From Thioalkalivibrio paradoxus ARh 1 (GTDB lineage: Bacteria; Pseudomonadota; Gammaproteobacteria; Ectothiorhodospirales; Ectothiorhodospiraceae): 64,000 bases of DNA. The translations under genes and the position numbers were made by a program. The stretch is from positions 2,578,501 to 2,642,500 of the forward strand of contig NZ_CP007029.1 in the NCBI RefSeq assembly GCF_000227685.2, given 5' to 3'. Below are positions 8,044 to 16,138 of the stretch, piece after piece. A model generated the notes under the pieces. That model was not told the DNA's origin and made no database searches. It saw nothing but the letters and a program-made list of their open reading frames with translations. Positions within the stretch are counted from its first letter, which is position 1. Each line of letters starts with the position of its first letter.

Positions 8044-8235
8044 TCAACGGCTCGCCGACGTGAATTCCGCCTCGATGCGTTCCTCCCAGTCCATCGGCGT
8101 ATCCGGGAACGGAGGCCGCACGTCCGAACTCAGGAAGCGTTCCCCTGCACGGGCGCGCTCGCGCACCAGCTCCAGCAACTGCTCGAAGGATTCGAGATCC
8201 TGGTTCTGCATCAGCATCTCGCTCAGCCAAATCAT
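8044..8235 (-). CDS. Small acidic protein of unknown function (63 aa)
   Basis: This 63-aa frame starts 9 bases after the dioxygenase stop and ends immediately before the Cas6-like start, so it fits tightly into the operon. It has a helical first half (SEMLMQNQDLESFEQLLELV) and a DMW/EERIEAEF-like acidic tail. No cysteine, signal or known motif is visible. The tight spacing on both sides is the main evidence that it is a real gene. Confidence 0.65.
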   Translation of the reverse strand: MIWLSEMLMQNQDLESFEQLLELVRERARAGERFLSSDVRPPFPDTPMDWEERIEAEFTSASR

Positions 8236-8244
8236 CGCATTACC

Positions 8245-9171
8245 TCAGGTTTTTGCCACGCGGTCCAGGAATCGAGCCCGGTAGACCCGCCGTTGCCGGC
8301 CGACCTCGGCGTCGTCCCGGAATCCGGTGCGGTTATGCAGCACGTTGTTACAAAGCAGCCCCTCGCCCGGCGCGAGCCGATACCGGAACACCGGAACCGT
8401 TTCCGACTCGAGCAGCTGCGTGATCTGCGCGGCGGCTTCCCGCGTTGTCGCGTCGTCGCGCCAGCGCACGTTGCGCCCGCGCGCGGTATAGCGCATGTGC
8501 AGCGCCCCGGTTGCCGGATCCACGCTGAATACCGGGCCGGTACGCTCCGGGCGCAGCACCTGTCCATCCTGGACGTTCGCGGGAATCGTCAAGGCCTGAG
8601 GGTGCATCAGCGCGGCCACGTACTCGGGATCACGGTCACGCAGCGCAATGTACAGCATCTCGTGGTCGACCAGACCGTTCTCGCCGCCTTCGGCCGCATC
8701 CTGCGCGCAGTGCAGCAACATCGCGCGGATCGTCCGCGCCGACTCATTGTAATAGCCGTCGCAATGCCAGCTCAGCGGACGGTCGGTGTAGGGGATGTAG
8801 TCGGCCTTGTGACCACTGCCGTCGCTGACCTGCAGCTCGCTGATGCCATCCTCGTCGGCACAGAGGTGCTCGTCGAGGCGTTCCAGCCCCAGCGCCCGGC
8901 CGAACGCCCGCACCGATGCCCGACCCGCCCCGGCGTTGCGGCAGCGGTAGACCACCATGTTCGCCCGCTGGATCGCGTCGGTCAGCGCCGCACGTTCGTC
9001 CGCACTCGGGCAGGCGATATCGTTCACGTCCACTTTCAGTGCCTGCAGCGCTTGCGGAAAACGGCGCAGCTTGTCGGCGCGCCAACGGCGATACGCCGCA
9101 TCGTCGCCAAGGGCAAAGGCCCGTTGGCCAGGCGCGGAGTGCAGGTATTGGTGCGTGGCGCTGTTCATCAT
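8245..9171 (-). CDS. TauD/TfdA-family Fe(II)/2-oxoglutarate dioxygenase
   Basis: The 308-aa protein has the iron facial triad His136-x-Asp138 (SWHCDGYYN) and distal His279 (NNVLHNRTGF), followed by an arginine-rich RVYRARF strand near residue 298 that should hold 2-oxoglutarate. It therefore looks catalytically intact. The substrate is unknown; TauD acts on taurine, but nothing here indicates a sulfonate pathway (no transporter). It is the first gene of the minus-strand run and is divergent from dsrA, sharing its control region. Confidence 0.85.
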   Translation of the reverse strand: MMNSATHQYLHSAPGQRAFALGDDAAYRRWRADKLRRFPQALQALKVDVNDIACPSADERAALTDAIQRANMVVYRCRNAGAGRASVRAFGRALGLERLDEHLCADEDGISELQVSDGSGHKADYIPYTDRPLSWHCDGYYNESARTIRAMLLHCAQDAAEGGENGLVDHEMLYIALRDRDPEYVAALMHPQALTIPANVQDGQVLRPERTGPVFSVDPATGALHMRYTARGRNVRWRDDATTREAAAQITQLLESETVPVFRYRLAPGEGLLCNNVLHNRTGFRDDAEVGRQRRVYRARFLDRVAKT

Positions 9172-9660
9172 CGGCTCGAGGCGTTATGGTGGCCAAGCGG
9201 TGTGGCTCGCCGGGCGCAGTTCCCGCAGCGGATCTGCCCGCGCGGTGTCCGCAGTGTAGTGCGCTGCCGATTCCCCACAACTATCCTTCCGGGATAGAAG
9301 GCTTTCCGGCGGCGGAATCGCAGCGATGACGGCCGCCGCCCGAGCCCTGCCTCAGGGGTCCGGCAAGCCGCTACCGCCGTCTCCGGGCCGGCACCCGGCA
9401 CCCCCGGTGCCGCGCATATCCCGGGAGAGATAGAGCACCCCTATTACCCTCCCCCATGAGTAGGATGTTCTCGTCACACGCACGGACCTACAGTAACCGA
9501 CCGTGTGACGAGGGGTCCTCGCCGGGGGATCGCCTCTGCAGTAGCATCAGCGTCCGGAACGAACTCTGGACGACGAGTTCGAACCGACTACACTACCGCA
9601 ACGTGTCGACCCGACTGACTCGAGCCGGCCCGCATCCAGAACCCGAACAAGGAGACCGCC
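9172..9660. promoter_or_regulatory. Divergent control region between the dioxygenase run and dsrA
   Basis: These 489 bases hold no convincing gene. They contain a short inverted repeat CTATCC-N5-GGATAG (9281-9297) on the dioxygenase side and the strong 11-bp repeat at 9470-9512 on the dsr side. A purine-rich AACAAGGAGACC ribosome-binding stretch precedes dsrA. I could not assign a reliable -35/-10 pair. Sulfide-dependent dsr expression would be controlled from here. Confidence 0.6.
9470..9512. repeat. Perfect 11-bp inverted repeat upstream of dsrA
   Basis: CTCGTCACACG (9470-9480) and CGTGTGACGAG (9502-9512) are exact inverse complements separated by 21 bases, giving a centre-to-centre distance of 32 bp, three helical turns. 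This could be a two-site operator or, if transcribed, a leader hairpin. It lies about 150 bp before the dsrA start. Confidence 0.6.
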
Positions 9661-10926
9661 ATGGCGAACCAACATCATCCGACCCCCATGCTCGACGAGT
9701 TGGAAAACGGCCCCTGGCCGAGCTTCATCTCGGGAATCAAGCGCCTTCGCGACGAACATCCGGATGAGCGCATCAAGAACGTGACCAACGACCTGCTCGG
9801 TCAGCTCGAGCACTCCTACGAGACCCGCAAGGGCTACTGGAAAGGCGGCACGGTCTCGGTGTTCGGCTACGGTTCCGGAATTATCCCGCGCTTTTCCGAG
9901 GTTTCCAAGGCTTTCCCCGAGTCGCGCGAATTCCACACCGTGCGCGTGCAGCCGCCGGCCGGCAACTTCTACACCACCGACATGCTGCGCCAGCTGGCGA
10001 ACAGCTGGGAGAAGCACGGCTCGGGCCTGGTCACCTTCCACGGCCAGACCGGCAACGCGATGTTCATCGGCGTGAACACCACCAACACCCAGGCCTTCTT
10101 CGACGAGATCAACGAATACGGTTGGGATCTCGGCGGCGCCGGCCCCTGCGTGCGTACCGGCATGTCCTGCGTCGGCGCAGCCCGTTGCGAACAGTCCTGC
10201 GCCAACGAGCAGCGCATCCACCGCACGCTGCTGAACCGCTTCACCGATGACGTGCACCGCCCGTCGCTGCCGTACAAGTTCAAATTCAAGGTCTCCGGCT
10301 GCCCGAACGACTGCGTGAACGCGATCGAGCGCTCCGACTTCGCGGTGATCGGCACCTGGCGCGACGACATCAAGATCGATCAGGAAGAGGTCAAGAACTT
10401 CGTCGCCGAATACGGCCGCGACAAGGTCCACCTGGACGTGATCAACCGTTGCCCCAGCAAGTGCATGACGCTGAACGAGGACAACACGCTGGCCATCGAC
10501 AACGGCAACTGCGTGCGCTGCATGCACTGCATCAACGTGATGACCAAGGCATTGTCGCCCGGCGACGATCAGGGCGTGACCATCCTCGTCGGCGGCAAGC
10601 GCACGCTGAAGATCGGCGACCTGATGGGCACCGTGATCGTACCGTTCATGAAGCTCGAGACGGAAGAGGACTACCAGGGGCTGGTCGAACTCGCTGAAAA
10701 CATCATCGACTTCTGGGCCGAAAACGGCCTCGAGCACGAGCGTTGCGGCGAAATGATCGAGCGCATCGGCCTGGTGAACTTCCTGAAGGGAATGGGCCTG
10801 GAGGCCGACCCGAACATGGTCAACCATCCGCGCCAGAGTTCCTACATCCGCTTGGACGAGTACGACGAGGCTGCGGAGAACTACCTGCGCCACAAGATGG
10901 AACAGCGGCAGGCCGCCGCGGGTTGA
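9661..10926 (+). CDS. dsrA: Dissimilatory sulfite reductase alpha subunit, reverse type
   Basis: The 421-aa protein carries the sirohaem-coupled cluster ligands in SCVGAARCEQSC and VSGCPNDC, and a ferredoxin insert with CPSKC and CVRCMHC. DsrA and DsrB form a cytoplasmic alpha2beta2 enzyme. In sulfur oxidisers it runs in reverse, oxidising DsrC-bound sulfur to sulfite. A clear ribosome-binding site (AAGGAG) precedes the ATG. It opens the dsrABEFHCMKLJOPNR operon. The DsrEFH and DsrL genes downstream identify the oxidative type. Confidence 0.98.
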   Translation: MANQHHPTPMLDELENGPWPSFISGIKRLRDEHPDERIKNVTNDLLGQLEHSYETRKGYWKGGTVSVFGYGSGIIPRFSEVSKAFPESREFHTVRVQPPAGNFYTTDMLRQLANSWEKHGSGLVTFHGQTGNAMFIGVNTTNTQAFFDEINEYGWDLGGAGPCVRTGMSCVGAARCEQSCANEQRIHRTLLNRFTDDVHRPSLPYKFKFKVSGCPNDCVNAIERSDFAVIGTWRDDIKIDQEEVKNFVAEYGRDKVHLDVINRCPSKCMTLNEDNTLAIDNGNCVRCMHCINVMTKALSPGDDQGVTILVGGKRTLKIGDLMGTVIVPFMKLETEEDYQGLVELAENIIDFWAENGLEHERCGEMIERIGLVNFLKGMGLEADPNMVNHPRQSSYIRLDEYDEAAENYLRHKMEQRQAAAG

Positions 10927-10987
10927 TCCCGCGGTTCTCCGCCCCCTGACCGAACACTACCTATTCAATAGATAGCGGGAGTAATCG

Positions 10988-12064
10988 ATGTCACAACCAG
11001 CCATGCGTCCGCCGATCGAATCCGGTTGCCCGGACGGTTTCCAGTACATGCATCCGCTGATGCGCCGTAACTTCGGCATGTGGAAATACCACGAGCATCC
11101 CCGCCCCGGTGTGTTGCTTCATGTTTCCGACATGGGCGAGAAGATCTGGACCGTGAAAGCCGGCACCCAGCGCATCCTCGACGTGTTCACGCTGCGCAAG
11201 CTCTGCGATATCGGTGATCAGTACGCCGACGGCTACGTGCGCTTCACGATCCGTTCGAACATCGAGTACATGATCGACGCCGAGGAAAAGGTCGAGCCGT
11301 TGATCAACGCGCTGGAAGACGCGGGCTTCATCGTCGGCGGCACGCGCAACTCGGTGTCGATGATCTCGCACACCCAGGGTTGGCTGCATTGCGACATCCC
11401 CGGCACCGACGCCTCCGGCGTGGTGAAGGCGATGATGGACGAACTCATCGACGAGTTCCGCAACCACAACATGCCCAACCGCGTGCACATCACCACCTCG
11501 TGCTGCCAGATCAACTGCGGCGGCCAGGGCGATATCGCGATCAACGTGCAGCACACCAAGCCGCCGAAGATCAACCACGACCTCGTCGCCAACGTCTGTG
11601 AACGCCCGTCGGTGGTTGCTCGCTGCCCCGTCGCCGCGATCCGCCCGGCACTGGTCAACGGCAAGCCGTCGCTCGAAGTCGACGAGAAGAAGTGCATCTG
11701 CTGCGGTGCCTGCTACCCGCCCTGCCCGCCGATGCAGATCAACGACGCCGAGCACACCAAGTTCGCGATCTGGGTTGGCGGCAACCATTCCAACGCCCGC
11801 GGCAAGCCGACGTTCCAGAAGCTGGTCGCGTCCGGCATCCCGAACAACCCGCCGCGCTGGCCCGAGGCCACCGCGATCGTGAAGCGGATCCTGAAGGTCT
11901 ACCAGGAAGACGGTCAGGACTGGGAGCGCATCAACGACTGGATCGAGCGCATCGGCTGGCCCGCGTTCTTCGAGAAGACCGGACTGCCGTTTACCCGGTA
12001 CCACATCGAGAACTGGCGCGGCGCACGTAACAGCCTGAACGCGTCGACCCACATCCGGTTCTGA
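10988..12064 (+). CDS. dsrB: Dissimilatory sulfite reductase beta subunit, reverse type
   Basis: The 358-aa protein begins with PPIESGCPDGFQYMHPLMRR and ends with a YHIENWRGARNS segment, both DsrB hallmarks. The catalytic sirohaem-[4Fe-4S] ligands are in TTSCCQINCGGQGD and ERPSVVARCP, and the ferredoxin domain shows CICCGACYPPCPP. In this heterodimer DsrB holds the active sirohaem. A GGGAG site 7 bases upstream supports the ATG. The dsrA-dsrB gap is 61 bp. Confidence 0.98.
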   Translation: MSQPAMRPPIESGCPDGFQYMHPLMRRNFGMWKYHEHPRPGVLLHVSDMGEKIWTVKAGTQRILDVFTLRKLCDIGDQYADGYVRFTIRSNIEYMIDAEEKVEPLINALEDAGFIVGGTRNSVSMISHTQGWLHCDIPGTDASGVVKAMMDELIDEFRNHNMPNRVHITTSCCQINCGGQGDIAINVQHTKPPKINHDLVANVCERPSVVARCPVAAIRPALVNGKPSLEVDEKKCICCGACYPPCPPMQINDAEHTKFAIWVGGNHSNARGKPTFQKLVASGIPNNPPRWPEATAIVKRILKVYQEDGQDWERINDWIERIGWPAFFEKTGLPFTRYHIENWRGARNSLNASTHIRF

Positions 12065-12097
12065 TCCGGGACGTTTTTCGACCCGGCAGACGTTGAA

Positions 12098-12119
12098 CCG
12101 GCGGCCCCAGGGCCGCCGG
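12098..12119 (+). other. Intercistronic hairpin dsrB/dsrE
   Basis: CCGGCGGCC and GGCCGCCGG form a 9-bp stem with loop CCAG. No T-run follows, so it is more likely an mRNA stability or processing element than a terminator. Confidence 0.5.
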
Positions 12120-12150
12120 CTCGTAAACAGGCTCAACAGGAACGCACCGA

Positions 12151-12543
12151 ATGAAATACGGAATTCTGGTCAACGAGGGCCCGTATCAACACCAGGCCTC
12201 CGATACCGCCTACCAGTTCGCCAAGGCCGCAATCGACAAGGGCCACGAGGTCTTCCGCGTGTTCTTCTATCACGACGGCGTGAACAACGGCACCCGCTTC
12301 GGCGTGCCGCCACAGGATGACCGCAACATCACCACGCGCTGGACCGAAATGGCCGAGCAGCACGGGGTCGACATGGTCATCTGCATCGCCGCCGCGCAGC
12401 GCCGCGGGCTGCTCGACGAGGGCGAGGCCAAGCGCCAGGGCAAGGACGGTGACAACATCGCACCCGGCTTCCGAATCTCGGGTCTCGGCCAGCTGATCGA
12501 GGCAGGGATTCAGTGCGACCGCCTGGTGGTGTTCGGCGACTGA
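12151..12543 (+). CDS. dsrE: Sulfur-transfer subunit DsrE
   Basis: The 130-aa protein has the DsrE fold and the conserved Cys78 in MVICIAAAQRRGLL. This is the persulfide-carrying residue of DsrE/TusD. DsrE forms the alpha2beta2gamma2 DsrEFH complex that passes sulfur to DsrC; the complex marks sulfur oxidisers and is absent from sulfate reducers. It is in line between dsrB and dsrF. Confidence 0.97.
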   Translation: MKYGILVNEGPYQHQASDTAYQFAKAAIDKGHEVFRVFFYHDGVNNGTRFGVPPQDDRNITTRWTEMAEQHGVDMVICIAAAQRRGLLDEGEAKRQGKDGDNIAPGFRISGLGQLIEAGIQCDRLVVFGD

Positions 12544-12584
12544 TCGCCAACGGGCTGACCCGCACCGACCGGCCTCACGCCAGT

Positions 12585-12603
12585 GCTCCCCGATCCGGGG
12601 AGC
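12585..12603 (+). other. Intercistronic hairpin dsrE/dsrF
   Basis: GCTCCCCG and CGGGGAGC form an 8-bp stem around ATC in the 96-bp gap. There is no T-run. Confidence 0.5.
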
Positions 12604-12639
12604 CGGCCACGCAACCATCATCATCGAAGGTAGAACGAA

Positions 12640-13032
12640 ATGTCAGAACCTTGGGAAGAAGAAGGTCCAGGCACGATCAAGAAGTTCATGTACGTGAACC
12701 GCAAGGCACCGTACGGAACCATCTATGCGCTGGAATCGCTGGAAGTCGTGCTGATCGCGGCCGCCTTCGAACAGGACGTCAGCATGGCCTTTCTCGACGA
12801 CGGTGTGTACCAGCTGAAGAAGGGGCAGGATACGCAGGGCATCGGGATGAAGAACTTCTCGCCCACCTACCGCGCCCTCGAAGGCTACGACGTCGAAAAA
12901 CTCTACGTCGAGGCCGAGTCCATGGCCGAACGCGGTCTCACCGAAGACGATCTGCTGGTCCCGGTCGAAGTCATCAGCCGCGAGGCGATGACCGAGCTGA
13001 TGGAAGAGCAGGACGTGATTCTGAGTTTCTGA
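12640..13032 (+). CDS. dsrF: Sulfur-transfer subunit DsrF
   Basis: The 130-aa DsrE-fold protein (KKFMYVNRKAPYGTIYALE; FLDDGVYQLKKGQDT) is the TusC-like subunit of DsrEFH. I find no cysteine in it, so here it must be a structural subunit, with DsrE Cys78 and DsrH Cys20 doing the chemistry. The stop lies 10 bases before the dsrH start. Confidence 0.96.
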   Translation: MSEPWEEEGPGTIKKFMYVNRKAPYGTIYALESLEVVLIAAAFEQDVSMAFLDDGVYQLKKGQDTQGIGMKNFSPTYRALEGYDVEKLYVEAESMAERGLTEDDLLVPVEVISREAMTELMEEQDVILSF

Positions 13033-13042
13033 GGGAGTTGTC

Positions 13043-13351
13043 ATGAGCATGCTGCACACCGTCAACAAGTCGCCGTTCGAGCGCAACACCCTTGCGTCCT
13101 GTCTGGGTCATGCGAAAGCCGGTTCCGATATCCTGCTGATCGAAGACGGCGTCTACGCGGCCGTACGCGGTACCTCCCATGAGGATATGGTCCGCAACGC
13201 GGTCGGCACGCACAATGTATACGTGCTCGGGCCGGATCTGCTCGCCCGCGGCATGAACCCCGAACAAGTCATCGAGGGCATCTCGGTCGCGGACTACGGC
13301 GATTTCGTCGACCTGACCGAAAAGCACGACAAGGTCCAGGCCTGGCTCTGA
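13043..13351 (+). CDS. dsrH: Sulfur-transfer subunit DsrH
   Basis: The 102-aa TusB-like protein starts MSMLHTVNKSPFERN and keeps Cys20, the conserved cysteine of the family. With DsrE and DsrF it forms the hexameric sulfurtransferase that interacts with DsrC. A GAGGGAG ribosome-binding site lies in the short gap after dsrF. Confidence 0.97.
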   Translation: MSMLHTVNKSPFERNTLASCLGHAKAGSDILLIEDGVYAAVRGTSHEDMVRNAVGTHNVYVLGPDLLARGMNPEQVIEGISVADYGDFVDLTEKHDKVQAWL

Positions 13352-13402
13352 AGCCGGACCGGTCCGCACATCCATCCGAAACCCTAGCAACAGGAGTCTC
13401 CC

Positions 13403-13735
13403 ATGCCAATCGAAGCCAACGGCAAGACCTACGAAACCGACGAAGAGGGCTACCTCGCCAACCTGAACGACTGGAACCCCGACCTGGCCACCGCGATGGC
13501 CAAGGCCGACGGTGCCGACCTCGACGAAAACCATTGGGAAGTCATCAACTTCCTGCGCGAGTACTACGAGGAATACCAGATCGCCCCGGCGGTCCGCGTG
13601 CTGACCAAGGCGATCGGCAAGAAGCTCGGGCCGGACAAGGGCAACAGCAAGTACCTCTACGAGCTGTTCCCGTACGGTCCCGCGAAGCAGGCTTGCAAAT
13701 ACGCCGGTCTGCCGAAGCCGACCGGCTGCGTCTGA
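13403..13735 (+). CDS. dsrC: Sulfur carrier protein DsrC
   Basis: The 110-aa protein ends CKYAGLPKPTGCV with Cys98 and the penultimate Cys109, the two redox cysteines of functional DsrC. It receives sulfur from DsrEFH, presents it to DsrAB, and its oxidised form is reduced or recycled by DsrK of the membrane complex. A GGAG site precedes the ATG. A strong hairpin follows, which fits DsrC being made in excess of the downstream membrane subunits. A Cys-less paralogue lies at 6844-7185. Confidence 0.98.
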   Translation: MPIEANGKTYETDEEGYLANLNDWNPDLATAMAKADGADLDENHWEVINFLREYYEEYQIAPAVRVLTKAIGKKLGPDKGNSKYLYELFPYGPAKQACKYAGLPKPTGCV

Positions 13736-13753
13736 ACCACCTGCATGACCCCT

Positions 13754-13778
13754 CCGGGTGGGGCCTCACCCCACCCGG
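13754..13778 (+). terminator. Strong hairpin after dsrC, probable partial terminator
   Basis: CCGGGTGGGG and CCCCACCCGG form a perfect 10-bp stem with loop CCTCA, followed by TTCTTCT. It lies between dsrC and dsrM. It may let only part of transcription continue into dsrMKLJOPNR, or protect the 3' end of a dsrC message. Confidence 0.6.
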
Positions 13779-13802
13779 TTCTTCTGATCCGGAGGATTGC
13801 CC

Positions 13803-14555
13803 GTGTTTGTCACCGTGCTCTTTGCCCTGCTCTTCTATGCGGCCACGGCCATCTTTCTGGTCGGGATCGGCATGCGCATCGCACGTTATGCACGGACCCC
13901 CGCGCCGCTGAAGATTCCCACGACGCCTGCGCCGACCACGCGCGGCGGGGTCGTGGTGCGGATGGCAACCGAAGTCCTCCTGTTCAACAGCCTGTTCAAG
14001 GCCAACAAGTGGATCTGGATCTTCGGCATCCTGTTCCATGTGGCGCTGGCTCTCGTGCTGTTGCGCCACCTGCGCTATTTCCTCGATCCAGTACCGACCT
14101 GGGTCGTCATGATTCAGCCCTTCGGCAAGTACGCCGCGTTCGCGATGGTGATCGGGCTCGCAGGGCTCTGGGCACGGCGGCTGTTCGTCGAACGCATCCG
14201 CTACATCTCGTCGCCGTCGGACCATCTGATGCTGGCGCTGCTGCTAGGCATCGGCCTGACCGGCCTCGCGATGACCTACCTCTGGCACGTCGACATCACC
14301 GCGGTGAAGCTGTTCTTCACCGGACTGATGCGGTTCGACTTCAACCCGCTCCCCGCGCACCCGATGCTGCTGCTGCATCTGCTGCTGGTCGCCGGGCTGA
14401 TGATCATCTTTCCGTTCAGCAAGCTGCTGCACGCGCCGGGCGTATTCTTCAGCCCGACCCGCAACCAGGTCGACAATCCGCGCGAAAAGCGCCATGTCAC
14501 GAAAGTGACCTGGATGGTCCGGAGCGAAAAACCCGCGGCGAGCGCGGATCAATAA
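13803..14555 (+). CDS. dsrM: Membrane subunit DsrM (b-type cytochrome)
   Basis: I place the start at GTG 13803 because GGAGG lies 7 bases before it; the in-frame TTG at 13797 is too close. The product is 250 aa with five or more membrane helices and paired histidines in WIFGILFHVALALVLLRHL and HPMLLLHLLLVAGL, the haem b ligands of the NarI-like family. With DsrK it forms the quinone-linked module of DsrMKJOP. The arginine-rich C-terminal end faces the cytoplasm. Confidence 0.95.
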   Translation: MFVTVLFALLFYAATAIFLVGIGMRIARYARTPAPLKIPTTPAPTTRGGVVVRMATEVLLFNSLFKANKWIWIFGILFHVALALVLLRHLRYFLDPVPTWVVMIQPFGKYAAFAMVIGLAGLWARRLFVERIRYISSPSDHLMLALLLGIGLTGLAMTYLWHVDITAVKLFFTGLMRFDFNPLPAHPMLLLHLLLVAGLMIIFPFSKLLHAPGVFFSPTRNQVDNPREKRHVTKVTWMVRSEKPAASADQ

Positions 14556-14589
14556 ACCGAACGGCGCCCCTTAGACAGGAACCCGCACG

Positions 14590-16086
14590 ATGGCCAATTT
14601 CGATACCCCGGAACTCACCGAAACCGATACCGTGGAGATCCCCGCACTGAAAAGCGGGGTCATGTCCCACAGCAAGCCTTTCGTTTCGAAGGAACAGTTC
14701 CAGGCACCGCTCGGTTTCCCCGGCGAGCTGGCCGACAACTGGAAGGATGTTGCGATCAACAAGCTTGGCGAGCTGCTGCAGTCCAACCGCGCGCTCCAGG
14801 TGTTCATGGATTCCTGCGTGAAATGCGGCGCCTGCACCGACAAATGCCATTACTTCCTCGGCACTTCCGATCCGCGCAACATGCCGGTTGCCCGCCAGGA
14901 TCTGCTGCGCGGCGTGTACCGCCGCTACTTCACGCTCCCCGGCAAGTACTTCCCGAAGCTGGTCGGCGCGACCGATCTGACCGAGGAGGTGCTCGACCAG
15001 TGGTACAGCTACTTCCACCAGTGCTCGGAATGCCGGCGCTGCTCGGTGTACTGCCCCTACGGGATCGACACCGCCGAAATCACCATGGCCACCCGCGACA
15101 TCATGAACGCGGTTGGCAAGGGCCAGAAATACAGCAACGAAATCATCGGCAAGGTGTTCAAGATCGGCAATAACCTCGGCCTGCCGCAGCCGGCGCTGGA
15201 AGACACGCTGCTCGGCCTCGAGGAAGACGTGAAGGATGACACCGGCATCGACGTGCGCTTTCCTCTCGACGAGAAGGGTGCCGAGGTGCTGGTCGTCACC
15301 CCGTCGGCCGACTTCTTCGCCGAGCCGCACATCGACGGCCTGATCGGCTATGCGAAAGTCTTCCACGCCGCCGGCATTTCCTGGACGCTGTCGTCGCACG
15401 CATCCGAAGCCGCGAACTTCGGCCTGTTCATCGGCTCCGGCGAGAACATGAAACGCATTGCGATGCGCATCCGCGAGGCCGCGCTCGACCTCGGCGTGAA
15501 GCGCATCATCTTCGGCGAATGCGGCCATGCCTGGCGCGTGGCCTACAGCTACCTGAATACGCTCGCCGGCCCGTTCGACTTTCTCGATCCGCGCTACCCG
15601 GTGCCGCAGCATATCTGCGAGTTCACCCACGATCTGATCCAGCGCGGCGTGCTGACGCTCGACAAGAGCCGCAACGACCACCGCCGGGTGACCTTCCACG
15701 ATTCCTGCAACGTCGCCCGCGCGTCGCGCATGGGCGACATGCCGGGCGGGCAGTTCATCATTCCGCGCGAGATCATCAAGGCGACCTGCAACCATTTCCA
15801 CGACATGGCGCCGGAAACGATCGGCGAAGGCACCTTCTGCTGCGGCGGCGGTGGCGGTCTGCTGACCGACGACCTGATGGAACTCCGGGTCAAGGGCGCC
15901 CTGCCCCGCATGAATGCGCTGAAGCAGGTCGTCGACGAACACGAAGTCACGCATATGGCGGCGATCTGCGCGATCTGCAAGAGTCAGTTCAGCAAGGTGC
16001 TGCCTTATTACGGCTTCCAGATGGACCAGATCATCAGCGTCCACCAGCTGGTCAGCGACGCCCTCGTCCTCGACGCGAAACAATAA
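14590..16086 (+). CDS. dsrK: DsrK, heterodisulfide-reductase-like iron-sulfur subunit
   Basis: The 498-aa protein has two ferredoxin-type motifs, CVKCGACTDKCHYF and CSECRRCSVYCPYG, and two HdrD-type CCG regions, HDSCNVARAS and FCCGGGGGLL, that bind the special catalytic [4Fe-4S] cluster. It is the cytoplasmic subunit that handles DsrC disulfide or trisulfide and exchanges electrons with DsrM. It follows dsrM with a 34-bp gap and an ACAGGAAC ribosome-binding site. Confidence 0.97.
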   Translation: MANFDTPELTETDTVEIPALKSGVMSHSKPFVSKEQFQAPLGFPGELADNWKDVAINKLGELLQSNRALQVFMDSCVKCGACTDKCHYFLGTSDPRNMPVARQDLLRGVYRRYFTLPGKYFPKLVGATDLTEEVLDQWYSYFHQCSECRRCSVYCPYGIDTAEITMATRDIMNAVGKGQKYSNEIIGKVFKIGNNLGLPQPALEDTLLGLEEDVKDDTGIDVRFPLDEKGAEVLVVTPSADFFAEPHIDGLIGYAKVFHAAGISWTLSSHASEAANFGLFIGSGENMKRIAMRIREAALDLGVKRIIFGECGHAWRVAYSYLNTLAGPFDFLDPRYPVPQHICEFTHDLIQRGVLTLDKSRNDHRRVTFHDSCNVARASRMGDMPGGQFIIPREIIKATCNHFHDMAPETIGEGTFCCGGGGGLLTDDLMELRVKGALPRMNALKQVVDEHEVTHMAAICAICKSQFSKVLPYYGFQMDQIISVHQLVSDALVLDAKQ

Positions 16087-16104
16087 CCACGAACCGAAGC
16101 ACAG

Positions 16105-16120
16105 TCGGGCCATCGCCCGA
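16105..16120 (+). other. Small intercistronic hairpin dsrK/dsrL
   Basis: TCGGGC and GCCCGA form a 6-bp stem with loop CATC in the 52-bp gap before the dsrL ribosome-binding site. Confidence 0.35.
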
Positions 16121-16138
16121 TTCCACAGGAGACACGGC

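Noticed and set aside
13797-13802. TTG start for dsrM
   Set aside because: It lies only one base from GGAGG. The GTG six bases later has correct spacing.
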